This document shows positions 44,383 through 53,724 of a DNA stretch of 64,000 nt, piece by piece. The notes under the pieces were generated by a model that saw nothing but the letters and a program-made list of their open reading frames with translations, did not search any database and was not told the DNA's origin. The position numbers and the translations under genes were made by a program. Each line of letters opens with the position of its first letter. Position 1 is the first letter of the stretch. Origin of the DNA: Propionivibrio sp. (GTDB lineage Bacteria > Pseudomonadota > Gammaproteobacteria > Burkholderiales > Rhodocyclaceae); the NCBI GenBank assembly GCA_016705685.1, contig JADJLB010000001.1:868001-932000 (forward strand), given 5' to 3'.

Positions 44383-45846
44383 ATGCGTTTTGACGAACTC
44401 GGCCTCGCGCCCGAACTGCTAAGAGCCATTTCCGAACAGGGTTACACGGATCCAACGCCGATTCAGGCGCAAGCCATTCCGATTGTTCTCGCCGGTAACG
44501 ACCTGATGGGCGGCGCCCAAACCGGTACCGGTAAGACCGCTGCCTTTACCCTGCCGCTGTTGCAACGCATTCTGCCGCTGGCCAGCCCGAGCCCGTCGCC
44601 CGCCCGGCATCCGGTGCGCGTGTTGATGCTGGCGCCGACCCGCGAACTGGCAATCCAGGTCTACGAGTCGGTCAAGACGTACAGCAAATACATCCCGATC
44701 CGGAGCTTGTGTACTTACGGCGGCGTCGACATCAAGCCGCAGATCGCCGAAATCCGCCTGGGTGTCGAGGTGCTGGTGGCCACGCCGGGGCGCCTGTTGG
44801 ATCTGGTCGAACAGAAGTGCCTCAACTTCGGCAGCGTGCAGGCGCTGGTCCTCGACGAAGCCGACCGCATGCTCGATATGGGCTTTGTTCCGGATGTCAC
44901 GCGCATTATCAATCTGTTGCCGAAACAGCGCCAGAGCCTGCTGTTTTCGGCGACTTTCTCGGAAGAAATCAAGAAACTGGCGGACAAGATGCTCAAGTCG
45001 CCGGTGCTGATCGAAGTCGCCAAGCGCAACACGGTTTCCGAAATGATCACGCACCGCGTTCATCCGGTGGCATCGGACGCCAAACGGGCGCTGCTGGTTA
45101 AATTGCTCAAGTCGTCGGAGTTCAATCAGGTTCTGGTGTTTACCCGGACCAAGATCGAAACCAACAAGCTGGCCCGAGAGCTGCAGCGTGCTGGCATTGC
45201 CGCCGATTCGATTCACGGCGACAAGAGCCAACTGGATAGACTCAAAGCGCTTGAGGCCTTCAAGAACGGGACGGCGCTGGTGCTGGTCGCCACCGATGTC
45301 GCAGCACGCGGCCTGGATATCGACGAGTTGCCGCACGTTATCAATTTCGAGTTGCCGCATACACCCGAAGACTACATCCACCGCATCGGTCGCACCGGTC
45401 GCGCGGGCAAACCGGGTACGGCGATTTCCCTGGTTGCGGCGCATGAAGTCCAGTATCTGGTCGATATTGAAAAGCTGATCAAGATACAGGTGGAGCAGGT
45501 TATCGTGCCGGGCTTCGAGCCGGAATACGACTACGAATATCCGCCCACCGGGCGAAAATCGCATCACCGGCGTCCGCCGGCGCCTCCGGCATCGGTTGCG
45601 CCAGCCGCCAAGCCGCGCCGTGAGCATTCGTCGAGAGGCGGCTCGGCGAGCGGCAAACGCATGAGCCACATCGCCGCCGACGGCTTTGACTTCAGCAAAC
45701 CATACGAAAGCGCGGAACCGCATCCGATGGCCGCCCCGGCCGACGCCGAAACGGCGCAGGTTCTCGCGCATATCGAGCATCCGCACAAACCGCGGCGCCT
45801 TGTCGCCGCCCTGCTCGGCGGTCTCGGTCGCAGCAAGACGGGTTGA
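44383..45846 (+). CDS. rhlE: DEAD-box ATP-dependent RNA helicase, RhlE type
   Basis: A 487-residue RNA helicase. Motifs in order: Q motif (FDELGLAPELLRAISEQGYTDPTPIQAQ), Walker A GGAQTGTGKTAAF, Ia PTRELAIQ, DEAD VLDEADRMLDMGF, SAT FSATFSEE, and in domain 2 LVFTRTK, TDVAARGLDI and HRIGRTGRAGKPG. The C-terminal 100 residues are basic and disordered, as in RhlE. A role in ribosome assembly or RNA turnover is typical. It is convergent with the phosphatase gene. Confidence 0.95.
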   Translation: MRFDELGLAPELLRAISEQGYTDPTPIQAQAIPIVLAGNDLMGGAQTGTGKTAAFTLPLLQRILPLASPSPSPARHPVRVLMLAPTRELAIQVYESVKTYSKYIPIRSLCTYGGVDIKPQIAEIRLGVEVLVATPGRLLDLVEQKCLNFGSVQALVLDEADRMLDMGFVPDVTRIINLLPKQRQSLLFSATFSEEIKKLADKMLKSPVLIEVAKRNTVSEMITHRVHPVASDAKRALLVKLLKSSEFNQVLVFTRTKIETNKLARELQRAGIAADSIHGDKSQLDRLKALEAFKNGTALVLVATDVAARGLDIDELPHVINFELPHTPEDYIHRIGRTGRAGKPGTAISLVAAHEVQYLVDIEKLIKIQVEQVIVPGFEPEYDYEYPPTGRKSHHRRPPAPPASVAPAAKPRREHSSRGGSASGKRMSHIAADGFDFSKPYESAEPHPMAAPADAETAQVLAHIEHPHKPRRLVAALLGGLGRSKTG

Positions 45847-45867
45847 GAGTCTGCCCGCCGGCAACGC

Positions 45868-46635
45868 TCAGGCGGACGGTTTTTTTGCCGGCATTTCCAC
45901 CAGCTTCAGGATGGCCACCGATACGTTGTCGCCCTCGCCCTGAGCGCGCATGCGCGCCCGGCTGATCAGTTGCTCGGAGGCCTCGCGGGCAGAATAGGTG
46001 GCAATCACGCTGGCCAGTTCGGCATCGCCGAAGTATCCCCAAAGACCGTCGGAGCACAGCAGGAATGAATCGCCGGCCTGCAGGTCTTCTGCCTCGCCAA
46101 AATCGATTTTCGGCGTTTCGTTGCCGCCGAGCGAGGTGATCAGGATATTGCGGTTGGGGTGAACCAACGCCTCTTCCGATGTGATTTTGCCCTTGGCGAC
46201 CAGTTGTTCGACGTAGGAATGATCGACGGTCCGGAAAAAGGGCTGGTCGCCGCGAAAGCGGTAGAGCCGGCTGTCGCCGCAGTGCGCCCAACTGACTTTG
46301 CCCGGCTGCAGAATCAGCATGACCGCCGTACTGTGCGGATCCTTCTCGTTGATGAACCGCGATGCCTTGATCAGCATGTGCGCTTCGTTCAGGCTCGCTT
46401 CCAGCATCGACTGCGGCGTTTCGTCGCGCACCGAGAATTGTTCGAGGTTGTTGCTGGCCGTGTGAATGACCTGCTGCGCGGCCAGCACGCCACCCGTATG
46501 TCCGCCCATGCCATCGGCAACGACGGCGAGCGCGACGCCACCACCTTTGGGGTGGGGGAATAGGGCCACACGGTCTTGCTGTTCCTTGCGGTCGCCCTGA
46601 TGCTGGGCAACGCAGGCATCGATAATTATTGGCAT
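45868..46635 (-). CDS. PP2C-family serine/threonine protein phosphatase
   Basis: A 255-residue soluble Mn2+/Mg2+-dependent phosphatase. QGDRKEQQDRVALF, VVADGMGGHTGGVLAAQ, VSWAHCGDSRLYRFRGD, FLLCSDGLWGY and GEGDNVSVAILKL are the PPM metal-binding and catalytic motifs. It starts MPIIIDACVAQ at 46635; a longer frame to 46671 lacks conservation. No partner kinase, FHA or type VI secretion genes are nearby, so its substrate is unknown. Confidence 0.9.
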   Translation of the reverse strand: MPIIIDACVAQHQGDRKEQQDRVALFPHPKGGGVALAVVADGMGGHTGGVLAAQQVIHTASNNLEQFSVRDETPQSMLEASLNEAHMLIKASRFINEKDPHSTAVMLILQPGKVSWAHCGDSRLYRFRGDQPFFRTVDHSYVEQLVAKGKITSEEALVHPNRNILITSLGGNETPKIDFGEAEDLQAGDSFLLCSDGLWGYFGDAELASVIATYSAREASEQLISRARMRAQGEGDNVSVAILKLVEMPAKKPSA

Positions 46636-46816
46636 TGCACGGAGTCTCCCCGGAGGAATCCAGAGTATCACGTTTGTTTCAGGGCGATACAGCGCGGCGG
46701 GTGAATTTGCGCGTGTCGGCTGACGGCGTTCGACAAAACATCAACCACGCCGTCGGTATGAACAGATCTAACTCACCCTTGGCCAGGCCGAGGGTGACGA
46801 TGTCTTCCGATATAAT

Positions 46817-46936
46817 CCTAGAAACCTCAGTTGACCGCTCATCCCTTCGCATAGGGCATTGAGACAAATGGCGCTTCTTCCGATTGACCGCGTCACCATT
46901 TGGGTGAGTCCACCCCGTCCAACTGAGGTTTCTAGG
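46817..46936. mobile_element. MITE-like element, copy 1 (120 bp)
   Basis: A 120-base element with perfect 17-base terminal inverted repeats (CCTAGAAACCTCAGTTG at the left, its complement at the right). It is flanked by the direct repeat ATAAT (46812-46816 and 46937-46941), the mark of transposition. It has no ORF of note, so it is non-autonomous. It lies just upstream of the adenosyltransferase gene, and the left flank TATAAT may have been that gene's -10. It is an inverted, internally shorter version of the element at 47601-47836. Confidence 0.85.
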
Positions 46937-46977
46937 ATAATCGAACACTTCCCTTCAATCACCTCAGGAAATCCGCT

Positions 46978-47538
46978 ATGGGCAATCGCCTCTCAAAAAT
47001 TGTCACTCGCACCGGCGATGCCGGCACCACGGGCCTGGGCGACGGATCGAGAGTCGCCAAGGACTGCCTGCGCGTTGAGACCATGGGCGAGGTTGACGAA
47101 CTGAATTCCAGCCTCGGCGTGCTGCTCACCGAAGCATTGCCCGAGCCCATCCGCGAAGCGCTGCTGGGCATACAGCACGACTTGTTCGACCTCGGCGGCG
47201 AACTCTGCATCCCGGGGTCCAATATCATCGCCGAGGCGCACATTGCCCGCCTCGAAGCGCACGTCGAAAAATTCAACGAAGATCTGGCACCGCTCAAGGA
47301 ATTCATCCTGCCCGGTGGAACCCGGGCCGCCGCGCTGGCCCATCTGTCGCGCACCATTTGCCGCCGCGCCGAACGTCGCGCCGTGCATCTGGCCAACAGC
47401 GAAAGCGTCTCCGATTTCGCCCGCCGTTACCTGAACCGGCTGTCCGACCTGCTTTTTGTTCTCGGTCGCGCCTTGAACAAGGCCGGCGGCCGCGGCGATG
47501 TGCTGTGGGTTCACGCCACCAAGCAAAGCAAGGCGTAA
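46978..47538 (+). CDS. pduO: Cob(I)alamin adenosyltransferase, PduO type
   Basis: Transfers the adenosyl group from ATP to cob(I)alamin to make coenzyme B12. The protein has 186 residues. IVTRTGDAGTTGLGDGSRVAK is the ATP-binding start. RVETMGEVDELNSSLGVLL, FDLGGELCIPG and TICRRAERRAVHL, FARRYLNRLSDLLFVLGRALN complete the PduO/MMAB motifs. No cobalamin-pathway neighbours exist. The gene is bracketed by the two inverted MITE copies at 42 and 62 bases. Confidence 0.94.
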   Translation: MGNRLSKIVTRTGDAGTTGLGDGSRVAKDCLRVETMGEVDELNSSLGVLLTEALPEPIREALLGIQHDLFDLGGELCIPGSNIIAEAHIARLEAHVEKFNEDLAPLKEFILPGGTRAAALAHLSRTICRRAERRAVHLANSESVSDFARRYLNRLSDLLFVLGRALNKAGGRGDVLWVHATKQSKA

Positions 47539-47600
47539 ACCCCGGAAAGGCGAGCCGCTTGTTCAGGGTCGGCTCAAATGCGGTCGCACCATCGGTTGAA

Positions 47601-47836
47601 CCTAGAAACCTCAGTTGGACGGGGTGGAGTGTGCGGTTCTTGGGGTGCAGGACAAGGCGCAACGACGCGGACTGGTCGTTCCATTCCAAGGAGTTGCAAC
47701 GCCGCCGTGCGCCCCAAGAACCGTGCAATCCGCCCCGTAGCGGACTCACCCAAATGGTGAAGCGGTCAATCGGAAGAAGCGCCATTTGTCTCAATGCCCT
47801 CTGCCAAGAGATGAGCGGTCAACAGAGGTTTCTAGG
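47601..47836. mobile_element. MITE-like element, copy 2 (236 bp), inverted relative to copy 1
   Basis: It has the same ends as copy 1 (one mismatch in the right-end repeat, CTCTGTTG) and the direct repeat TTGAA on both sides (47596-47600 and 47837-47841). It reads in the opposite direction. It carries an extra 116 bases (47629-47744), itself holding a 15-base imperfect inverted repeat (47634-47648 and 47709-47723, one mismatch). No transposase is present. It lies between pduO and cbpM. Confidence 0.85.
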
Positions 47837-47846
47837 TTGAAGCTGC

Positions 47847-48164
47847 TCATTCGTTCCCGGTGCGTTGCAGGCGCGCTTGCAACGCGGCAATTTGATCGAG
47901 GAGGTCGAGGGCCAGCGCCACGCCGGGCGGATTGATCTCCAGATCGCGCGATAGCCGCAGGGCCAGCCGAGCGCGCCGCAAGGAATCCCCGCTGAAGCTC
48001 CAGTTCTGCGGCGAGTCACCGGACGGCGACAGCACCCCTTCGAAAACCCAGGTTTCCACATGCCCCGCTTCGGCGCTGCACGCCTGGCACAGCTCCAGCA
48101 GCGTCAAACGGACTTCCTCTTCGACTACCGCTCCCTGGATAAATGTCATCTGGGTTTGATTCAT
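47847..48164 (-). CDS. cbpM: Chaperone modulator CbpM
   Basis: A 105-residue protein that binds and inhibits the J-domain of CbpA. It begins MNQTQMTFIQGAVVEEEVRLTLLELCQACSAEAGHVETWVFEGVLSP. The segment LRRARLALRLSRDLEINPPGVALALDLLDQIAAL is the MerR-like helix typical of CbpM. It lies six bases after cbpA on the same strand, the usual pair. Confidence 0.9.
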   Translation of the reverse strand: MNQTQMTFIQGAVVEEEVRLTLLELCQACSAEAGHVETWVFEGVLSPSGDSPQNWSFSGDSLRRARLALRLSRDLEINPPGVALALDLLDQIAALQARLQRTGNE

Positions 48165-48170
48165 GACGGC

Positions 48171-49112
48171 TCATCCCTTCAAGTGGGTTCGGGGGTTGAA
48201 ATCAAAGGCTTTCGCCAGCGTCCGGTAAGCTTCCCGGGCGCTCTCGCTGTCGGCCGGCGGCAGGGCAATTTTCAACACCACATAAAGGTCTCCCGGCGGC
48301 GATCCCGGAATGCCGCGACCTTTCAGGCGCAATTGACGGCCCGCTACCGAGCCGGGAGGTATCGTGAGCTGCACCGGTCCTTCCGGTGTCGGCGTGCTGA
48401 TCGTCGCGCCCAGCGCGGCTTCCCACGGCGCCAACGGAAGGTCGAGATAAACATCGCGGCCTTCGGCGCGAAAATCGGGATGCGGGTTGAAAGCGATTTC
48501 CAGGTACAGGTCGCCCGCCGGCCCTTCACCCCGGCCCGGCCCGCCCTGGCCGGCCAGACGCAAGTGCTGACCCGCGCGGACACCCTTGGGGATGCTCACG
48601 TCAAGCGTGCGCTCATGCGTTGTTACTCGACCCTGGGCGTCGAGTGCCGGCATGCGCAGCGAAATGCTGCGTTGCGCTCCGCGATAGGCATCGTGCAGAT
48701 CGATCATCACGCGGGCGTGGTGGTCCTGACCCTGGGCGTGCATCGTTCGGTGCGCTTGCGCGTGCTGGCCCTGACGGCCGAACAAGGTTTCGAAGAAATC
48801 GCTGAATTCGGCCGCATCGCCCGGCGCGGCATCGTAACGGCTGAACTCGAAACCGGCATCCCAGCCCGGCGGCGGCTGGAAATCCTGCCCGGCTTTCCAC
48901 TCGCTGCCCATCTGGTCGTAGGCCACGCGTTTCTCGGGGTCCTTCAGCACCGCATAGGCTTCGCCAAGCTCCTTGAAGCGCGCCTCGGCATCCGGATCCT
49001 TGCTGACGTCCGGGTGATACTTGCGCGCCAGCTTGCGATAGGCGTGCTTGATGTCGTCCTGCGTCGCGTTGCGCTCAACGCCGAGGGTTTGGTAATAGTC
49101 CTTGAATTTCAT
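48171..49112 (-). CDS. cbpA: DnaJ-class co-chaperone CbpA
   Basis: A 313-residue J-domain protein that stimulates DnaK and, in E. coli, binds curved DNA. The J domain begins [39 protein letters not shown], with HPD at 33-35. A G/F-poor linker and two C-terminal peptide-binding domains follow ([63 protein letters not shown]). It lacks the DnaJ zinc cysteines, as CbpA should. It heads the pair with cbpM. Confidence 0.93.
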   Translation of the reverse strand: MKFKDYYQTLGVERNATQDDIKHAYRKLARKYHPDVSKDPDAEARFKELGEAYAVLKDPEKRVAYDQMGSEWKAGQDFQPPPGWDAGFEFSRYDAAPGDAAEFSDFFETLFGRQGQHAQAHRTMHAQGQDHHARVMIDLHDAYRGAQRSISLRMPALDAQGRVTTHERTLDVSIPKGVRAGQHLRLAGQGGPGRGEGPAGDLYLEIAFNPHPDFRAEGRDVYLDLPLAPWEAALGATISTPTPEGPVQLTIPPGSVAGRQLRLKGRGIPGSPPGDLYVVLKIALPPADSESAREAYRTLAKAFDFNPRTHLKG

Positions 49113-49489
49113 GGCTCAGGCTATGCTTTTGTGGTTTTCAAGACAACAACTTACACGCATTTCGCGCCAATTTGAATTCCTATGGAACTGGGCGGTTGAA
49201 AGGGCGGAAAAGCGGAGCAAGAAAACGCTCCCCTTCGTTTCTCGTCAAAACCTGCAATTCTGCCGCCTCGTCCCCTTTTAGTGGGCTAAGCGCAGCAATC
49301 CGCCACAAGCATCCGGCAGCGATAGCCTGTCCGAAGGCTCATGACGTAGTTATATTTCCGCAAGCTCTGCAGCGTAGAATCCGGTTGCGGGAATGTCAAG
49401 GGGGTAGGGCGGGCGCCGTCGGACGCCGTTCAAAGCGCTCGGGGCGCGTGCTACAATCCTCCTCCCTTCTATGGTTGGCGAGGCAAACG
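49113..49489. other. Long intergenic region between cbpA and glyA
   Basis: These 377 bases show no gene I trust; the open frame reaching glyA upstream has no coding character. TACAAT at 49452-49457, 32 bases before the glyA ATG, is a possible -10. No glycine riboswitch core was recognised. Confidence 0.4.
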
Positions 49490-50752
49490 ATGTTTTCTGC
49501 GAAAGATACCCTGGCAAAAGTTGATCCTGAACTGTGGCAAGCGATTTATAGCGAGAATCGCCGCCAGGAGGAGCACATCGAACTGATTGCCTCCGAAAAT
49601 TATGTCAGCAAGGCGGTCTTGGAGGCCCAGGGTTCGCAACTGACCAACAAATACGCCGAAGGCTATCCGGGCAAGCGTTATTACGGTGGCTGCGAGTACG
49701 TCGATCTCGCCGAGCAGCTGGCCATTGACCGCCTGAAGAAACTGTTCAACGCCACGCACCACAACTACGCTGCCAACGTCCAGCCCAGCTCGGGCTCGCA
49801 GGCCAACCAGGCCGTGCTGATGGCCTTTGCCAAGCCGGGCGAAACGATCATGGGCATGAGCCTCGCCGAAGGCGGCCACCTGACGCACGGCATGTCGCTC
49901 AACATGTCGGGCAAATGGTTCAAGGTCGTCGCCTATGGCCTGGATGCCCAGGAAGCCATCGATTACGACAAGATGGAAGCCCTGGCCCGTGAACACAAAC
50001 CGAAGATCATCATCGCTGGCGCCTCGGCGTATTCGCTGCGCATCGATTTCGAGCGCTTTGCCAAGGTGGCCAAGGAGATCGGCGCGATTTTCTGGGTCGA
50101 TATCGCGCACTACGCCGGCTTGATCGTCGCCGGCTGTTATCCGAGTCCTTTGCCGCATGCCGATGTGGTGACGTCGACCACGCACAAGACGCTGCGCGGT
50201 CCGCGCGGCGGGGTGATCCTGATGAAGGCCGAGCACGAAAAGGCGATCAATTCGGCAATTTTCCCCGGTTTGCAGGGCGGCCCGCTGATGCACGTGATTG
50301 CCGCCAAGGCAGTCGCCTTCAAGGAGGCGCTGACGCCGGCATTTCGCGACTATCAGGAACAGGTGATGGCCAATGCGCGCGTGCTGGCCCGCGTTCTCTC
50401 CGAAGAACGTGGATTGCGCATCGTCTCCGGCCGGACCGAATCGCACTTGTTTCTCGTCGATCTGCGCAGCAAGAACATCACCGGCAAGGAAGCCGAGGCG
50501 GCGCTCGGCAAGGCGCATATCACGGTCAACAAGAACGCCATCCCGAATGACCCGCAGAAGCCGATGGTCACCTCCGGCATCCGCATCGGCTCACCGGCCA
50601 TGACGACGCGCGGTTTTGCCGAAATCGAGGCCGAACAGGTGGCCCACCTCATCGCCGACGTGCTCGATGCGCCCAACGACGAAGCGGTAATCGCCCGCGT
50701 CCGCGGCGAAGTGGCGGCGCTGTGCCGGAAGTACCCGGTTTACGGCAGCTGA
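49490..50752 (+). CDS. glyA: Serine hydroxymethyltransferase
   Basis: PLP enzyme that interconverts serine and glycine and supplies one-carbon units. It has 420 residues. [71 protein letters not shown] and [15 protein letters not shown] with the PLP lysine are all standard. It starts [10 protein letters not shown] at 49490; the longer frame is discarded. It is followed six bases later by nrdR, a common pair. Confidence 0.97.
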   Translation: MFSAKDTLAKVDPELWQAIYSENRRQEEHIELIASENYVSKAVLEAQGSQLTNKYAEGYPGKRYYGGCEYVDLAEQLAIDRLKKLFNATHHNYAANVQPSSGSQANQAVLMAFAKPGETIMGMSLAEGGHLTHGMSLNMSGKWFKVVAYGLDAQEAIDYDKMEALAREHKPKIIIAGASAYSLRIDFERFAKVAKEIGAIFWVDIAHYAGLIVAGCYPSPLPHADVVTSTTHKTLRGPRGGVILMKAEHEKAINSAIFPGLQGGPLMHVIAAKAVAFKEALTPAFRDYQEQVMANARVLARVLSEERGLRIVSGRTESHLFLVDLRSKNITGKEAEAALGKAHITVNKNAIPNDPQKPMVTSGIRIGSPAMTTRGFAEIEAEQVAHLIADVLDAPNDEAVIARVRGEVAALCRKYPVYGS

Positions 50753-50758
50753 GCAGCG

Positions 50759-51235
50759 ATGAAATGTCCCTTCTGCGGTGCAGATGACACCACGGTTGCC
50801 GACACCCGCATCAACGATGACGGGGACACCGTACGCCGCCGTCGCCGCTGTCTGACCTGCGACAAGCGCTTTTCAACCTACGAGCGGGCGGAAATCCGTC
50901 TGCCGCAGGTGGTCAAGAAGAACGGCTCGCGCGTCGATTTCGACCGCCGGAAGCTTTCCGCTAGTTTGTGGTTGTCTTTGCGCAAGCGCCCGGTGACGGT
51001 CGAGGCCGTCGATGCGGCGACCGCACGGATCGAGGAAAAGCTGCTGACGCTGGGCGAACGCGAAATTCCGTCCGAGAAGATCGGCGAGATGGTCATGCGC
51101 GAACTGAAAAAACTCGACAAAGTGGCTTACGTCCGCTTCGCTTCGGTCTATCGGAACTTTGAAGACGTCGACGAGTTTTCCGAACTGATTCGCGAAGTGT
51201 CGCGGCCCCTGCAGCGGCGCAGCCGTTCGGTGTAA
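50759..51235 (+). CDS. nrdR: Transcriptional repressor NrdR
   Basis: Represses ribonucleotide reductase genes by sensing ATP/dATP. The protein has 158 residues. An N-terminal zinc ribbon ([20 protein letters not shown]) and an ATP-cone domain ([31 protein letters not shown]...) are clear. It is probably transcribed with glyA and ribD. Confidence 0.96.
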   Translation: MKCPFCGADDTTVADTRINDDGDTVRRRRRCLTCDKRFSTYERAEIRLPQVVKKNGSRVDFDRRKLSASLWLSLRKRPVTVEAVDAATARIEEKLLTLGEREIPSEKIGEMVMRELKKLDKVAYVRFASVYRNFEDVDEFSELIREVSRPLQRRSRSV

Positions 51236-51296
51236 GCGCGCGGCGCGACTACTATTCCATGTGCATTTGCGATCCGGAAGCGGATTAGTCCCTCGT

Positions 51297-52388
51297 ATGT
51301 TCAGCGCCGCCGATCACGACCACATGGCGCGGGCGCTGCGTCTTGCCGAACTGGGCCTGTATACGACCACGCCGAATCCACGAGTGGGCTGCGTCATCGT
51401 CAAGGCCGGGGAAGTGGTCGGCGAAGGTTGGCACCAGCGCGCCGGCGAGGCGCACGCCGAAATACATGCCCTGCAGTCAGCCGGCAGCAAAGCGCGCGGC
51501 GCCACCGTCTACATCACCCTCGAACCGTGCAGCCATCACGGCCGCACGCCGCCGTGTGCCGACGCCTTGATCGGCGCCGGCGTGGCGCGCGTGGTCGCCG
51601 CCATGCAAGACCCCAATCCGCAGGTGGCCGGCCAGGGTATGGCCCGGTTGGCCGCGGCGGGCATTGCGGCCGAATGCGGTTTGCTCGAAGCCGAAGCGCG
51701 TGAACTCAACGTTGGTTTTATTTCACGCATGTCACGTGGGCGGCCCTGGCTGCGCCTGAAACTGGCGGCCAGCCTGGACGGAAAAACGGCGCTGACCAAC
51801 GGCGTCAGCCAGTGGATTACCGGGCCGGAAGCCCGGCGCGACGGCCATCGCTGGAGAGCGCGCGCCTGCGCCATCTTGAGCGGCATCGGCACGGTCCGCG
51901 CCGACGATCCGCGGCTGGACGTCCGGGACGTGGAAACTACACGCCAGCCCTTGAAAGTCGTGGTCGATAGCGGCCTCGATTTGCCGCTGGATGCCCGGCT
52001 GCTTGAGGGGAGCAGTGTGCTGGTCGCCTGTGCTGCCGAGAGCCGCGAAAAATCCGCCGCCCTGCGCGAGCGGGGGGTTGAAGTCCTGCTCTTGCCGGGA
52101 CCCGGTGGCAAGGTGGATGTGCCGTCCTTGCTGGCTGAACTCGGGCGGCGTGGAATCAACGAGCTGCACGTCGAAGGCGGCCACCGGCTCAACGGCGCCC
52201 TGTTGGCGGCAGGACTGGTCGACGAGCTGCTGCTCTATCTGGCGCCCTGCCTGCTCGGCGCTGATGCAAATGGCATGTTCGGGCTGCCGCCGCTGACGTC
52301 GCTCGAAGATAAACACCGGCTGGTTGTCCGCGATCTGCGCCTGATCGGCGCCGACTTGCGCATTGTGGCGCGCTTGACCGCCAAATAA
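51297..52388 (+). CDS. ribD: Bifunctional riboflavin-specific deaminase/reductase
   Basis: Second and third steps of riboflavin synthesis. It has 363 residues. The deaminase zinc motif is GEAHAEIHAL and EPCSHHGRTPPC. The reductase half starts near residue 145 (RPWLRLKLAASLDGKTALTNGVSQWITG) with GTVRADDPRL and INELHVEGGHRLNGALL. The start at ATG 51297 gives MFSAADHDHMARALRLAELG. It lies 61 bases after nrdR on the same strand. Confidence 0.95.
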   Translation: MFSAADHDHMARALRLAELGLYTTTPNPRVGCVIVKAGEVVGEGWHQRAGEAHAEIHALQSAGSKARGATVYITLEPCSHHGRTPPCADALIGAGVARVVAAMQDPNPQVAGQGMARLAAAGIAAECGLLEAEARELNVGFISRMSRGRPWLRLKLAASLDGKTALTNGVSQWITGPEARRDGHRWRARACAILSGIGTVRADDPRLDVRDVETTRQPLKVVVDSGLDLPLDARLLEGSSVLVACAAESREKSAALRERGVEVLLLPGPGGKVDVPSLLAELGRRGINELHVEGGHRLNGALLAAGLVDELLLYLAPCLLGADANGMFGLPPLTSLEDKHRLVVRDLRLIGADLRIVARLTAK

Positions 52389-52500
52389 CGTTCGCCGTGA
52401 CCGCAGAAAGAGGTGCTGAACACGGCTTTGTTGCCGCCGTTTGAACTCCCGTTGCAATAGTCGCTCCAACGGGCTGTGACTTGACCAGGAAAATCGATTC

Positions 52501-53721
52501 ATGTTTCGCTCGCTCAACACTTCGGCTCTGTGGGCCGTCACGCTCTCGGCCGCCGGCATCCTGATGGTGACGATGGGGGCGCGTCAGTCGATTGGCCTCT
52601 TCCTCGCGCCACTCAATTCGAGTACCGGTCTCGGCATTGCCTCGATCAGCCTGGCCATGGCCGTCGGGCAGTTCACGTGGGGTGCCGTGCAGCCGCTGGC
52701 CGGCGCGGTGGCCGACCGCTACGGGCCGCGGCGCGTGCTGCAGGGCGGCCTGGTGCTGTTGGCGCTCGGCAGCGCCATCACGCCCTTCATGAACAGCACC
52801 TGGGGGCTGATTTTTTCCTTGGGGCTGCTTTCGGCCATGGGTTCGGGCGCCGGCAGTTTCTCGGTGCTGATCGGCGCGGCGGCCAGCCGTCTGCCGCTCG
52901 ATGCGCGCGGTGCGGCATCGGGTATCATCAACGCCGGCGGTTCGTTCGGGCAGTTCGTCTTTGCTCCGATCCTGCAAAAACTGATTCAGGCAACGGGCTG
53001 GATGGGGTCCATGTGGGCGATGGCGGTAATGACGCTCGCGGCACTGCCGCTGATCAGGGTGGTGTCCCGTCCGGTCGACCCGGTACATCAGCCGACCGGT
53101 ACGGCCGAAATCGGGCTGCGACGCAGCGTTCAGGAAGCGCTGGCTGACCGTAGCTATCTGCTCCTGCACGCCGGATTCTTCACCTGCGGTTTTCACATCG
53201 CCTTTCTCGTTACGCATCTGCCCGGTGAAGTCAATCTGTGCGGCTTGCCGCCCTCGGTGGCCAGTTGGTCGCTGGCCATTATCGGCCTGGCCAATATCTT
53301 CGGCAGCCTATTCGCCGGCACCTGCGTTTCCCGGTATCGCAGCAAATATGTGCTGTTCTGGATGTATGGCTCGCGCGCGATCTTGATCGCACTGTACCTG
53401 GCCGCGCCAAGAACCGATCTGACCTTTTACCTCTTCGCTGCGGGTCTCGGTTTTACCTGGCTGGCCACCGTGCCGCCGACCGCCGCCATCGTCGGCAAGC
53501 TGTTTGGCGTGCGTTACCTCGGAACGCTGTTCGGCTTGACCCTGCTCTCGCATCAGGTCGGCGGCTTTCTCGGCGCCTGGCTGGGCGGTTTGTCGATCAC
53601 GCATTTCGGCGACTATCGTTGGATGTGGTATGCCGACATGCTGTTGGCCAGCGGCGCCGCGTTGGTGAATCTGCCGATTCGCGAGGCACCGGTGCTCAGA
53701 CCGGGTGTCGTGGCGGCCTGA
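52501..53721 (+). CDS. Major facilitator superfamily transporter
   Basis: A 406-residue inner-membrane protein with twelve predicted helices. The MFS motif after helix 2 is GAVADRYGPRRVLQGG. GSGAGSFSVLIGAAASRLP and GAASGIINAGGSFGQFVFAPILQKLI resemble the monocarboxylate/oxalate-formate antiporter-like branch. The substrate cannot be inferred. Three bases separate its stop from the hydrolase ATG. Confidence 0.88.
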   Translation: MFRSLNTSALWAVTLSAAGILMVTMGARQSIGLFLAPLNSSTGLGIASISLAMAVGQFTWGAVQPLAGAVADRYGPRRVLQGGLVLLALGSAITPFMNSTWGLIFSLGLLSAMGSGAGSFSVLIGAAASRLPLDARGAASGIINAGGSFGQFVFAPILQKLIQATGWMGSMWAMAVMTLAALPLIRVVSRPVDPVHQPTGTAEIGLRRSVQEALADRSYLLLHAGFFTCGFHIAFLVTHLPGEVNLCGLPPSVASWSLAIIGLANIFGSLFAGTCVSRYRSKYVLFWMYGSRAILIALYLAAPRTDLTFYLFAAGLGFTWLATVPPTAAIVGKLFGVRYLGTLFGLTLLSHQVGGFLGAWLGGLSITHFGDYRWMWYADMLLASGAALVNLPIREAPVLRPGVVAA

Positions 53722-53724
53722 CGC

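Noticed and set aside
49172-49489. Upstream extension of the glyA frame
   Set aside because: No ribosome site and no GlyA-like residues; the conserved N-terminus begins at 49490.
49113-49489. Glycine riboswitch before glyA
   Set aside because: The conserved core could not be found by eye; only a promoter-like TACAAT is present.
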